Of a DNA stretch of 64,000 nt, positions 21,662 to 35,443 are shown one piece after another. Source of the stretch: Lepidodermella squamata (Eukaryota > Gastrotricha). The stretch lies in contig JBLDXI010000055.1 in the NCBI GenBank assembly GCA_047495785.1, positions 620,001 through 684,000 of the forward strand. Reading direction: 5' to 3'. The notes beneath the pieces were generated by a model. That model was not told where the DNA came from, made no database searches, and saw nothing but the letters and a program-made list of their open reading frames with translations. Each line of letters starts with the position of its first letter. Within the stretch, counting starts at the first letter, position 1. Both the position numbers and the translations under genes were made by a program.

Positions 21662-22328
21662 CGGTGAAATACGTCTCGACTTGTGATGTATTTTTTCAAA
21701 AAGCCATAGATTTTAACGGTTTGTTTGACGAATTTCAACTTTCAATTTTTCTATTAATAATAATAATGCGCAATAACTTTCTTGAAATCAATTTCCCGAT
21801 TAGTCTTTCTGAAAACATTTTTAACAAGAAAATATCACTCGTTTTTTTCTTAACAATAACCAACAAAAACACGGCGATAAAAGTTACATTTCGAATGCTC
21901 ATCAATTTCGGTGCATGGCGGCTTAAGCAGGGGGAGGCAAAATTTACATTGAAAATCAATAGATCATTTGTTGAAGGCACCCCTCACTTTAGTCGAACCC
22001 CGGTAGAGCCTATTTAACTGCGCAGATTGAGTTGACTTATAATAATAACTTATAATTTATAATTGTCTTGCATTTTTATTACTAATTAGTATAACAACCA
22101 CAGTAACAACCAGCACAACGAAGGATGATGATGTCCAACTACTATACTATCAACCAACATGCTACTACTGACTGTTAAAATCCGTAAAACTTCACGTTGC
22201 ACTCGTTGCCGCTGCTCTATCATGATGTGACTTGTATCTATACCTTGAGGCTGTTAAATAATCCAATCTAAACACGTCAGCGCGACCTATCCAGTGTTTC
22301 ACGCCGCAACTTACGCTGATTTGTTTGT

Positions 22329-22386
22329 TTGGTTGCCGCTGTTGCTGCTGCTGATTATGATGATGCTGCTGCTGAATTTGTTGCTG
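22329..22386. repeat. Trinucleotide-rich tract (CTG/ATG)
   Basis: Clustered ctg and atg units; read on the minus strand it would give Gln and His runs. No convincing gene surrounds it. Confidence 0.5.
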
Positions 22387-25300
22387 GCTAAAATTTACGT
22401 TTAACGCTGTATTTAATATTGTCCAAACATCAAAACCTCTGGTAGTTCCAAACTTTACTTCCAATGTCAACATCAACTTCTATCCTCCTGTACTTACTGA
22501 ATGCACTTCCATTTTAATATGCTAGGCAAACAACTTTTGAGAACAAAATTTTTGACAATTTCTTCGCTAATAATGTGCCATTGTTGATTAGCGAAATAGA
22601 GATTACCTACTGCTATCTATACTATATATTTAATTCTGATAAATCAACGAAAATTTAACACGGAGCAAAATAATCAACGAATTGTAACCAAACTAATTTC
22701 CGATAGATGGATATAACACAAACAAATGTTCTTCCTTTTCTAGCCGTACTTTGGCGTGCGTTCCTTTTAGAACCAACGGATATTTTTTTTCGCTAAATTT
22801 AACAACGCGCCAATTTTTCAAATTTTCACGAATCTTCCAATTTACATTTGATTTGTAAAAGAACCTGCTGATGCTGAAGATTTTATATTAGTAATTTAGA
22901 TTGCTTTTGGCTTCTTTCGCAAACTCTGCTCTTCCATTCTCATCGAACGTTATTTACAGGCATCGATGGAGAACAAAAAAATATTATAATAATTTTTCTT
23001 CGGGGAAAAACTGCTGGTTGCATTTGAGAAATTGTACAGAAATATTATATACTTGAATATATATCTATATTATTGATGAAAAATGTTTGTGTGCCATCAA
23101 ATTTATTATTACTTGATGCCTTGATCCTAAAAGAGGAAAAATATTAGCCAATATATACACTTTCTTCAGAGAACTGCTGATATGAAGAATTAGGCTGAGA
23201 AATCTTTATTCTTGCAATACGCGACTTCTTCAAGTATAATTATATGTGTACATATATTCGAAGTGTGTCAAAAATTGTTATGATTTTTGGGTTTTTGTTT
23301 CTTTCTGCGTCTGCATCGCACGGGTAAAAATATTTGTTGTATAATCGCGTCACGCGCGACTAGATTTTTTTATTTTGGTTTCTATCAAAAACGAGAGGTA
23401 AAAATCAACACGAATTTTCTTGTGTAAATCGGTAAGCTATTCTTATAAATCACTACTACTCATCTGGTGCGGTATTCTTCTCCCACGTTCTTTTCTGCCA
23501 GCTCTATTTCAGATGATTCGACCTCATCTCTCGAGTGAAATCTGAGAAAATATTACATACATACCTTGGCGAATTTTGAGAGGCTTGTTTCTTAGTTCAA
23601 TTTTTACGATCCTCGCTGCTATCCTCCTGTGCGATGGACCATTTTACAAGGAGCAGGAACGCATCTGCACCGCTGATTTTGGTGCGAAAATGCCCAAGTA
23701 TGATAGCGTTTCGTGTTGTTTTAAGACCAAGCGCAGCGCGATGATTTGTAATCACTAGCGCGGGCCCAATTTTTGCTGTTAGCGCCGACTTTCCACGTGG
23801 TAAACGCGCGATCTTTCGCTCTTTTCTGTTATTATTTTCAGCGCTACTATAAATATATCGTTTTTAGTATACTCGGTTTGTTACACCGAATGCGAATCTC
23901 GTTCTTGCATCTCGCCGGGCTGCTTTAGACATAATATTTTTCAGTAGTTTACGCGTCGGCCCTGGTACATCGAAACTTGTAGTTGCAGTAGTAAAATAAT
24001 AACCGCAGTCGTCGTGATGATGGTATTTTGTGCCGAGAAAACGAGAAAGGAAATAACAAGGCTCGTTAGCCTTACATACGCGCGCTACGTGTACGATACG
24101 TGGAGAAAATTATAGAGTAAAGCAAACAAAAGAGATATTATGCTATGTATATATTCATCGCCCTCATCATCGATCATGTGCTTCAGAAGACAACAGGAAT
24201 GAATGATCTGAACATCCCTTCTCACTGCATTTCCTACATCTGCTCGCTCTCTCATCAACGTAATTATAAAGATAAACATACAAAAATTACCGCAACTTTG
24301 CTATTATCCTTATTTACTACCTTCTATGTATACAATGCTAGTGTTAAAAATGTAAGAAAGAATAAATAATATCGCAAGTATTTCTCTTTTTTTTCTCTCT
24401 CTCTCGTTCTTCTTCATCCTATCTCTCTTTATCTATCTGGCGGGACTTGTTTTCTGCGTTTTCATCACAGTTGATGATGACAGTGTGACGTCTATGATTA
24501 TGATTAAATGCATTTTAAATTGAAAAAAGAATAAAAGGCGAGCCTGTATGGTTGAAAAGATCACGCCTTTTTTTTACGTGCAGCAGGTATCAATGGCCGT
24601 TGCTTTGGTTACCGTGTTTTTATATCCTCGGATTACGTCTACCAGGAGTGTGTTTACTATTATTGTTTTTGTTTTCGAGGTATATATATGGGCCTATTAA
24701 CAGTCTCCTACCCGATAATATCGTATCGAAGGGCGTATGGTGTTTATTTTCAAAGCATGTCTTTCTGCGTACTCCGCCACTCCGCAGAACAGGAGCCGAA
24801 AAAAACACTTCACCTGCAAGTAAACAACTGCTGGTATAAACGCGGGCATAATATTCACCACGGCCGCATGTCAATGAAATATAGGGAACAGCGGTTTGTT
24901 TTTGCGAGGCCTTTGTTTCATAGCCCCGTGTTATCACTAGGCTTACATCATTGAGTGTAGGCAGGTATTATTAGTTGGCATTGAACCTGTATACAATAAT
25001 AAAATGCTTGAGGCATCAATTTTTGTATATTATTGTATAAAACGTCGTCGCCAGTGTACCTGCGAGTATACGCTGCTGAAAGCAGAATTTATTCACAGTG
25101 CGTATCATTGCTGTGTTGATGGCCACAACAGCGTACCTACCTTCTCTCGTGCGCTGGTAATTACGCTTATATCAAAGAGGTATTAATATTATTTGTATTA
25201 AAAATGGGCTGAAGCATATTATATTTTGATGGTGATTATGATGTAATGCGATCATCGAGCCGTAAGCGTCAGTTTCTTTTCACACCTCATTGCCATTTCG

Positions 25301-25435
25301 CTTTCAGCAGAATCATGAAATAATGAAGAAAACCGACAAAAACCACCTTAAGATAAACAGAAAATAATTTGCTCATTTTCCATGAATTACACTCCACACT
25401 GCGGCCAAAAATGAATTGAAAAAATTAGGTTTCGT

Positions 25436-25441
25436 TTTATT
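25436..25441 (-). terminator. Poly(A) signal of ankyrin gene F
   Basis: Minus-strand AATAAA, about 29 bases past the stop codon. Confidence 0.5.
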
Positions 25442-25469
25442 ATAACAAAAAAATATAATCGGAAGTACC

Positions 25470-26761
25470 TCATGATTGATTTTTAAAACCAGCACTCAGT
25501 AATATGCGTTTGATGTCATCGTTTTGAGTGACTTCGAAAGCTGTTTGACCATCGACAGTTCGAGCGTTCACATTAGCCCCGCACTGAATCAGCAGTTCTA
25601 CGGCGCTAAGCTGGCTGTGGTTTGCGGCGGCAATTAACGCGGTTTGGCCAGCCAAATTAGGCGCCTCCAAATCCGCGCCGGCGTCGATAATCATCTTAGC
25701 TACCAGACAATCGCCGTTCATCGCAGCCCAGATTAGAGCAGTCATTTTGGTCGCAAACGTGCAGACGTTAACATTGGCTGATCGCGATAGCAGCTGCGAG
25801 ATGATATCAGCATTGGCGTGGTTAAAAACTGACCACAGCAGCGGCGTATACCCATTTGCCAGGTCTTGTACATTCACCTCGGCGTTATGGTAGAGCAATA
25901 ACTCCACAGTTTTCCACTGCTTCTCCTGACAAGCTCTAAGCAGAGCGGTTTGGTGATAGAAATCAGAAGCATTCACCTCCGCGGCGTACTTTATTAGCAA
26001 TTTAACGGTGTCCAAATTAGGCTGACCTGCAGCTTGTATTAAGGCGGTCGTTCCGCTTAGGTGAACAGCATTCACGTCCGCGCGGTAAGTTTCAACCAAA
26101 ACTTTGACAATATCAAAATAGCAACCTCTGGCCGCCGTCATCAGAGCGGTTTGACCGTATTTATCGCGTGAATTAACCGGAATTCCAAGGTCATCTAAGC
26201 AAAATCTGATGGCTGATAAATTTCCGCTACTTGCTGCGTAGTGTAGACAATTTTTGCCACCCTTGTCCCGAGCCATAACAGCAGCGCCGTTCTCAACCAA
26301 CAACCTCATCACATCTGTCAAACCGTTCATGGCTGCGTATGCCAAAGCAGTCATTCCTTCATCATTGGCAGCATTTACGTCGGCATCGTTTGAAATCAAC
26401 AAGTTGATCATTTCAATGTTACCATGACAGCATGTGTGCATCAAGGCGGTTGTGTTCGCACGGTTTTTCGCTAAATTAGGATCGATTCGTTTGTCAAGTA
26501 TCAGCCAATTCACCTTCTCAAAGTCGTTATTCACAGCCGCCAAGAGAAGCTCAGTAGTTTCGCCGTCCTCCTTATTGATAAAGAAAAATCATGCGATATA
26601 ATTCATATTTTTATTCTTCAAACTTTGAATCTTTTAGCATGGATCTCAGGTTCCCGCAGCTGTTCGCCGGATTCATTGCCTGGCGATTCTGATCTGGGAG
26701 AGCCGACTGACATGATACTGCTTGATGATTCTCGCGCTCTCTTCCCACCGCTGCTGGCCAT
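25470..26761 (-). CDS. Ankyrin-repeat protein F
   Basis: Exons 26761–26624 and 26570–25470 join at phase 0 to 412 residues. After a Ser-rich polar N terminus (MASSGGKRARESSSSIMSV) nearly the whole protein is ankyrin repeats, about ten units with the usual TALxxAAxxG and LLIxxGADVNA signatures, ending AGFKNQS. There is no enzyme domain, signal peptide or membrane segment, so it is most likely a cytoplasmic or nuclear protein-binding scaffold. It is a paralog of the gene at 28.2–29.5 kb: same size, same phase-0 intron just before the repeats, and the same DPNxAKNxxxTTALM opening repeat. Target unknown. Confidence 0.8.
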
Positions 26762-28248
26762 TGCTCGATCCTTGCCAACAAACGTTTCTCAAGGGCTAAA
26801 TTAGCTTATTAAGGGAATAATTGTGGTATCTTTACTCTCGTTATAACCTTCGAGAGGCAGATAAGGTATTAGCTTCAGCCACACGATCCAGCATATCTTT
26901 ACTGCATTGCCTTGTACTATTTGATAAGGAGGTTACGAGGGTGTAGCGGTGAGCCATTTCTAAATGACGGTGTGACTCGCGGCATGTGCGAGCGGCGACC
27001 ACATTTGCCGTTGAAAATCTGTAACTGTAAAAATAAGACTGAAATCTATGAGACTGAAAAATTGAAGAGTAAATATCGACCTGAAACGCTCTGAAATATC
27101 TGAACCTCTGAAAGGTGTAGTTAAAGAGGTAGGGATATATAATTAAAAGGACTTGAAGGAAAAGTGAAAAGTCCCAGGGTGAAATCTGATGCAAACAATT
27201 ATGAGTAGGTACGTATCCAAGAAAACAAATAAAATCACTGAACTCGCCAACAACTAGGGAGCTAGTATTTGATCATTCAATTCAATTTCGAATAGCTAGG
27301 CTTGCGCTTCGAACCGAGCCAGCTCGAAGGATTTTCGCAACCTTTGCAACAGGTGTTTCGTTGGTCCTCCGCTTAAGAGCCAGAGCCAAGCGGTGACCAA
27401 AAAGTCCATCTTGGCAAAAATGTACAAAATTAGCCATTGCGTAAAAGATCTTTGATCGTCAAAAAATGACCCTTGATGGTTTGAGGTTTTAAGATGGGCT
27501 CTGAAAATATTTTGAGAATGTTTTTGGGAAACTTGTGCAGTTTGACGTTAACAAGCTTGTTTGGAATTTGCTTCGATTTTATGAGTTTGACGTTAATAAC
27601 TTGATGAATTTTGTTTCAAGGGAATTCGAATCTTTCTGAACCTTTTCTCAGTTCTCAGCTCTTGTGTTCGGTTTTCATGGCAAATTTGTTGAACGCAATA
27701 TCGATAAAAAACCATATGGCTAGCGCTCGATCGGATTCGGCTAGAGACGTCGGCGAAAAGCGTAGGTATACTGTAGAAAGTTTACGTTAACGAAGGAAAA
27801 TCCCATCTTCCCATATAATTTCGTTGGGACCGGCCAAATTTGTTTACTAGGCGAAAATTGCACAACATCAAATCTATGATGAGGGCTGACTGTAGTTTCA
27901 TTTAGCAGGCAATTCGCCGTTGAATGTTGAGAACAAGGTCTCCAATGATATCTCCACGAGATAAGTAACGAGACTAAGTTCAAAAACCACTTCGATTCTA
28001 CGACAAATAACTCATGCATGCATTATAACTCTCCGCGTTCTTCGAATTTCTTGTGGTTGTAGGTTGCAGTGGCACCAAAGGATTTGGCATCGAATTATCT
28101 TCATGCAAAAACAAGTGTCCCTAATGATACTGTTTTTTTATTATTATCACAAATTTATCTATCCATTTATTACAACATTCAACTCTATAAACAGCCGTGA
28201 AACGGAATGTGTGCTAGATTTTATCAGACGGATGCTAAAGTCCGAAGT
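26762..28248. other. Intergenic region between the two ankyrin genes
   Basis: No coding region supported. It should contain the promoter of ankyrin gene F and the 3' UTR of ankyrin gene G; a minus-strand AATAAA lies at about 28137–28142. Confidence 0.5.
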
Positions 28249-29534
28249 CTAAATACTTTTTTTGCCAACTGGTTGTTTGAGAGCGGCAAGAATGACACCT
28301 CTGATAGAGTCGTCAGTAGCCAAGTCGAGAGCTGTTTTGCCGTTTTCGTCAACAGCGTTCACGTTGGCACCGCTATTGATAAGAAGCTTAGCAACCAAAG
28401 TCCTGCCAGAGGATACAGCGGCTAATAAGGGTGTACGCTTGCTGCCGTGAACGTTGTCGTGAATTTCTAGATCGGCACCCTTCTCGATAAGCAATTCGAC
28501 AGTTTCCAGGCAGCCGTTTTCAGCTGCCCACGCCAAGGCAGTATAACCCGCATCTGTTTTATCGTTGACATTCGCACCTTTTTGAATGAGAACACGAACC
28601 AAGTCTTCCTGACCGTTCAGGGCGGCTTCTAACAGCGGCGTGAAGCCGGCCAGAGTTTCTTTCGCATTGACATCAGCACCATGTTCTATGAGGTATTTAG
28701 CTGTTTTCCAACACTTCCTCTCCAACGCGTGAATTAGCGGTGTTCGCTTGTACTGAAGAGTCGGCGTATTGAGGTTCGCACCGTGTTCTTTCAACAGTTT
28801 AACTGTGTTTGGATTTTTTAAAGCCGCAGCAAAAAATAACGGGGTATAACCGGCTCGGTCGGCGAGGTTTACATCAGCACCATAGGTTTCGACGAGAAGT
28901 TTTGTAACCTCGTAGTGATCGAATAAAATTGAGCCAATAAGGGCCGTGCCGCCGTACTTATTCACGTCCTTATTCACGTCAATTTTGTGCTCGGATACCA
29001 AATACTGGACGATGTCGCGTTTGCCGCTTCTCGCCGCCCAATGCAAAGCGTCGAAGCCGCTGGTGTCTCGCGCGGCGACATCGGCGCCATGAGATACCAA
29101 TAAGCGAAATGTGTCAAGCTGGCCATGCACCATCGAAGCGTATATCAATGCGGTTCTACCATCCTTATTCACCGCGTTCACTTCAGCGCCGTGCTCGAGA
29201 AGAGATTTGACTAAAGGAAAGCTACCGGCAAAACCCGCCTCCATCAAAGCAGTGGTTCCATAGTCGTTTTTAGCTTGATTTGGATCGACGCCCATGTTGA
29301 GAAGATTGAAAGACATCTTGATTTCGCCCTGTCTCGCAGCGTGATAAAGCTGAAGAGCTGCTTTTTGATCATAATCCGGCTGCATGTTAACAAATAAAAA
29401 CAATGCTTTTGAACTACAATAATGCTCACCTTGCTCTGTTTTTTATTTGTCTCCCCAGAGGCTTGTTGAGCTGCAGGCACCAATGATTCAGCTGCAACGT
29501 AACCATTACTGAGTTTTTCGCTATTTCTCTTCAT
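28249..29534 (-). CDS. Ankyrin-repeat protein G
   Basis: Exons 29534–29430 and 29379–28249 join at phase 0 to 411 residues. A 35-residue polar N terminus (MKRNSEKLSNGYVAAES) precedes about ten ankyrin repeats (for example GRTALIYASMVHGQLDTF and LIEKGADLEIHD), ending LKQPVGKKSI. It is a paralog of the gene at 25.5 kb, with the same intron position, repeat number and length, so the pair arose by tandem duplication. It is likely a binding scaffold; no catalytic motif is seen. Its start lies 367 bp from the start of the plus-strand MGCVSS gene, so they may share a promoter region. Confidence 0.82.
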
Positions 29535-29901
29535 CGCTGCCTGATCTGTCCAGTAGCAGAAAAATCACGAGGTGGTCTCTTTAAATTGCCCTAGCTGTGA
29601 ACAAGGTGATAACGAAGTCAATTATTATTTTATAGCCGAATGGCCGCCACTAACGTAGTCGTCATTTACAACTAAGCTGATTATTGATAAGATATTGCAC
29701 CACACTTGAGTGCAAATATTATACGTAAGGTTTTTCTATTCTGTTGTTTCATTTTCACTTGCAGACTACCGACTTTTTATCTCTTGTCATAAATCCACGC
29801 CATTCTGTAGCTATCACCGCATGTGTTGGGCCTATTTTTCTAGTACCCAAAAATGCTACCATTTTACCCATTTTTTTGTTTAGTACTCACTATATTTATC
29901 A
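29535..29901. promoter_or_regulatory. Shared divergent promoter region (inferred)
   Basis: A 367-bp gap between two genes transcribed away from each other. It must hold both 5' UTRs and probably both core promoters. I see no certain TATA or initiator match, so this rests on gene layout only. Confidence 0.35.
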
Positions 29902-30921
29902 ATGGGCTGTGTTTCGTCCAAGACAAAAGATGGTCAAGTTCAAGAAAATCCCGAAAAACCCGGACATTTAGTAGAAATAGAAACGGATTGTGGAGATCTC
30001 GGGGATGAGGTTCAAAAAGTGGTTTTCCCTCACGCATGTCCTCTGCAAAACGTCGATCCCAATGTATTGCGGCTAACAAAACCCCGGCATGGTTTGACAG
30101 AGCTTCACACAAAATATTCAATGGCTGACTGTGGACCGTTGAATGAATTGGTGGCTAAACACTTCAAGGGCAATGTGTACTTTGATTCTGAGGTAAACGA
30201 TGTATTTATGGTTTTATCTCGAATTTGGGAAGACACAGCTCGAGACGGTGGTGGCGTTTACTTCATTGTCGGAGATCAACAAGCAGCTCTACGAGCATTC
30301 GCTCAGTCGGCCTTTGATGGGACCTGGATCGCCGAACGACAAAAATCGGCCATGATAATACCGATAGGGGTTACTCTATACGAGGGAAAGTTATCTGAGA
30401 AAACTTTTGGCTCCCAGTATGATTTGTCACCATCCGCCGTGCCGCCTGAATCTGATTTAGTATTCCTGCCACGCGAAGTTGTCGCAATCGCAACCGATTT
30501 CACGGAAACAGTCATCGAGGAACTTAAAAAGGCTCTTGAAGTGGCTGCTGTGGAAGATATTGAATCTATTGAGAACGAAACACTAGAATCGAAAACCAAA
30601 CTTCTAGTGGTACAAATTCTCAAGATATACGATGACTCAGCATTTGAGGCTGCCGAAAGAATATTTACGAGACAGTGGCAGACTAGAATTGGACAGCGAG
30701 TTGAGCTAAAATTTCCGAAGCATCATATCACGGAGCGAAAAATGAACTACTCGAATGTTAGTCAGCTACCTGAAAGGATAAGAGCCCAACTGGAATGTTC
30801 AGATGTCAGTTGGAAGAAAAATTATATCGCTACAATTCGAACGAGAAGATTCATCATGAGATACCACATTTCCAAGAAGACTATTGTCCGAAGAGTATAT
30901 AAAACCAAAACTAAACGTTAG
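29902..30921 (+). CDS. Intronless N-acylated protein of unknown function (MGCVSS)
   Basis: A single open frame of 339 residues, unlike its intron-rich neighbours. The N terminus MGCVSSKTKDG is a strong N-myristoylation signal (Gly2), with Cys3 available for palmitoylation, so membrane anchoring is likely. The body is acidic with mixed secondary-structure potential (GGVYFIVGDQQAALRAFAQS, IPIGVTLYEGKLSEKTFG). The last 45 residues are strongly basic (RTRRFIMRYHISKKTIVRR), which could also bind acidic lipids. I do not recognise a domain. The lack of introns could mean a retrogene. AATAAA lies at 31091–31096. Confidence 0.7.
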   Translation: MGCVSSKTKDGQVQENPEKPGHLVEIETDCGDLGDEVQKVVFPHACPLQNVDPNVLRLTKPRHGLTELHTKYSMADCGPLNELVAKHFKGNVYFDSEVNDVFMVLSRIWEDTARDGGGVYFIVGDQQAALRAFAQSAFDGTWIAERQKSAMIIPIGVTLYEGKLSEKTFGSQYDLSPSAVPPESDLVFLPREVVAIATDFTETVIEELKKALEVAAVEDIESIENETLESKTKLLVVQILKIYDDSAFEAAERIFTRQWQTRIGQRVELKFPKHHITERKMNYSNVSQLPERIRAQLECSDVSWKKNYIATIRTRRFIMRYHISKKTIVRRVYKTKTKR

Positions 30922-31090
30922 ATACGACTCCATGGTAGTGTTGAGGTCGGGAGAAAATGCTGGTATCTTTTGCCTAAAGCTTGGCCAATCGAACAAATAC
31001 TGCAAGCATCCGAAAATTCCCCGTGCGGCTTTTCGAAGTTTTTTATTCTTGCTTCACCGGAACATCTGTGATGGATGAATATGATGTGAT

Positions 31091-31096
31091 AATAAA
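31091..31096 (+). terminator. Poly(A) signal of the MGCVSS gene
   Basis: AATAAA 170 bases after the stop codon. Confidence 0.5.
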
Positions 31097-34000
31097 ATGA
31101 GCCCATCACATGCAAATCAGCTCTTGTCTCTTGATTTAATGAAAAACTTGACCACCGATATTTTGCTCCATCATTATCGAGCTCTACACGTTTCGTTTAC
31201 TTATGCAATGTCTTGGCGTATTAGGGTACGAGAGACGATTGGCTCTTCATTTCATCAGTAATCAAACTCTTACATTGATTTGACTGGATAATTTTGCCGA
31301 AATTCCAGCATTTCGCCAGCGATAGTACTAAACGGTTTTTACACTATAATTGGCTTTTTCTCCATCATCGCTGATAGTATACCCATATTTTAACCCTGAT
31401 GAGTGAATGCAAGCAAAAGAAGTTCACGTAGAGACCAACACGATTGCTTTATTTAGATCAAATTCAAGTTTCCTTTAGCACAAGCATGAAGGCAAAATCT
31501 CACTGGGACGTCATATCACATATAATGGAGCACTCAAAATATTGGAAAAGACCTACGCAGAGAACAAAGAGAACTCATAATTATCAAAAAGACATATAAG
31601 AGGTGGAATGGAAAAAAACACGACAAGATATGAAGTTCATTTCAAAAACGCAGTAGTAAACTACAAATGTCGCAGACAGATAACCAATCGGCGTTTTGGC
31701 CCAAAAATCTGTATTTTTATCCAATTGACAACTATCTACCAAGATATTATTTCTGAAGGATGTTTTGAAGGATATTATCAACGGAAATGTGTTATTTAGT
31801 GCCACCCGAGAATAAGGAACATAAATAAGTATCTGAAACCTCGAAGCAACATCAAATTGACTTCATCAAATGAATTCCTTATGTCTTTTCCATATAATCT
31901 TATGTAGTCTTCCAAACCATACTGAGCCCTCGCCATTAATCCCATTAATTCCATATTCCATTCCTTGGAATGATCAATCAGCATAATTTTTCGTTGTCAG
32001 TAGACGCATTTCTCTTACTTGCTACTTGCTTCTGAAGATATGGGTGCCTACGACGAAGTGTCAAGTAAAACTGATGAAAATGCGAATACAATAAAGCAGA
32101 AATATATATTAGCATAGAGAAAATGACGAGGAAATGTCTAGCGACAAGAGAATATCTGGACAGCATCCTGAATCATTCGTTGGTCATTCGGAAGGTATTT
32201 ATTTATTTATTTATTTATCGAGCATAATCCCAAAATGTTGAGAGCTCTACGTGGAAAAAAGGTGCGTGTAAAAAACAAATCGTGCAGAGAGGCGTTGTCA
32301 GATCAGGCAGTGTCGGGAAGTCAAAACAATAGTAAAATAGTTAAAATCAACAATTAAGTAGATGGTTATATACAAGTTGGCGACAGTCATTGGCGCAAGG
32401 CGCAAGCAATGTTTCAAATGAACATATACAGAGAAAGTTGCATCATCCGGACTACGATCGGACAACCCAAATCTTATCGAATTACACCAAGACCCAAGGC
32501 CGTATTAGACCACCAATTTCACATGTGAAGTAAACATGCCGAGCCACCGAAAATAGTCCAGATTACATTAGTCCTAATTAGACAACTTTCACTGTACGCA
32601 ATTCGATTGACAATAAAATCGGCTAAGCTGATTCTCAAGTCTTAAGGCTTAATGCTTAATGAATCAAATAAAGATGATGACGATTAATCCGAGATTTTAG
32701 CAATAACATTCCACGTGGAGTAATTTTACTGGCAAAAACTATAATTAATACCTCCAACACACTACGTTCAACTTGAGCAAGGGCTCACTTCAGAAGGCAA
32801 ACGACTAAGTTGAGGCGCGCGAAAGCCTTCTAATAAACTTCTACTAAAAATGAAGCAGCAACTGATTAGGACTCAAAAAAACATCACGACAATCGCTGCA
32901 CATAACTGTAGAATACCAGGCCGACGAAACACGAGAAATTGCAATAAGGAATAGATTGAGGCAGCCGACTGAGAATGAGCAAAAACCTAAGACGTGAATG
33001 TGATCGACGGTGCCAGAGCCGGCAGCGAAACTGCTAAAAAAGCGACAGACGCTACAAAACTAAGGAAATTTGAAAATGTTGATATTTTATTTTAAACATG
33101 TATTTGTGAATTATTTCAATTTTTACATAAATAAAGTTGAAAATATGCCTTTCAGACTGCAATTTTTGTCCCAGGGTCTGAACCGGGTTAGCCGGGCGGC
33201 TACGGCATCGGTCTCAAGCACCATCACCTGTTGTTGCCCATGGCGTATTATAACCCGGAAACATTTACTTTTTGCCAGTTCCCCATGGGGACGCTCGGAG
33301 ATACTATAAGCTGCAGTTTGGCCGTCATTTTTGCGCTCGCTACTTGAACGCGAGGCGTCAGGAAATGGCGAACTTGGACATGAATTTGCCGGCAAAGTTC
33401 GAATATTCTTCTACAGTGTCCTGTTGATCACGCGCTGTTTAACTTCATATTTTCGAAAGTTGCTCTTTTAATTGAGAGCTATTTAATGTCGTCGAATTAT
33501 TCGCACATCTGCGAGTGGATACCAGCGAGGGCGTTTGAGACGACCGACATATACTAGCTACAGTCTGCAGTCCGGTCCATGGAGCTAGCTTATCGTGGGG
33601 GTTAACTTTCGCACTTTTCTCACGTATTAATGGCCATTGAACTAGTCGCACAATTCATATGTGCAATTAATTGCTGCTGCCTCAAATCGGGAGTCATTCT
33701 GAATTCTGAGTCAGTTTTTGCTCGGTGCAAGAAAGCGGTCTGCTCCTTCTGAATTCAGACGTTTGCCGAGTAATATTATCTAGCTCAACTCACACTATGA
33801 GTATCATCCGATAAAGATGGATTTATTGTGCGTGTTATTTAGTCTCATTGAAGCTGCCGACTCGCGAGCCGATAGCATTCGCATTCGTTTCCCCCGGAAC
33901 CTCGAGCAGTAGATTTTAACATGGCGAGCTGTGTTCACACCTCCCTACCCCCGTCGGCTCGAGAGCGACCATCTATGGTCTCCCTCTTTGCCCAGTCCAA

Positions 34001-34146
34001 GGGCGCTTCTTAAACTACTTGGGGCTATATCTATCCTTAATTTGAGCCATTGCCTCTCTTGTCTTCAATTTTTGGCTAATCTCAAATTATTCTTATACAA
34101 GCATAAAATATGCATTCTTTACTTCTGTTTTAGGTGTGTTTCAACA
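31097..34146. other. Gene-free region upstream of Galpha-q
   Basis: No supported gene; the open frames are short. It contains a (TATT)n microsatellite at 32195–32217. From about 33,700 onward the sequence probably includes the promoter and 5' UTR of the G-protein gene, with a TTTTAG acceptor just before the coding start. Confidence 0.5.
32195..32217. repeat. (TATT)n microsatellite
   Basis: About six uninterrupted TATT units. Confidence 0.8.

Positions 34147-35443
<1,297 letters not shown>

Larger units (their letters stand above)
21662..25469. other. Long non-coding stretch after the STAR gene
   Basis: Probably the STAR 3' UTR followed by intergenic DNA. AT-rich, with a CTG/ATG-type trinucleotide cluster at 22329–22386 and a CT-rich stretch near 24385–24435. 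I find no gene with family similarity or consistent splicing. Confidence 0.5.

Noticed and set aside
21520-22017. 165-codon plus-strand frame overlapping the last STAR exon
   Set aside because: Different frame from the STAR exon; its latter half is AT-rich UTR-like sequence.
22192-22476. Minus-strand Gln/His-rich frame
   Set aside because: The Gln run comes from a trinucleotide tract in the probable STAR 3' UTR; flanking residues show no family.
31100-33000. Transposon remnants in the gene-poor stretch
   Set aside because: Only a microsatellite is evident; no terminal repeats, transposase or reverse-transcriptase motifs could be seen by eye.
33123-33460. Possible small minus-strand gene (frame ending EEYSNFAGKFMSKFAIS)
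   Set aside because: The short peptide looks coding-like, but I could not build a start or consistent exons; too weak to list.
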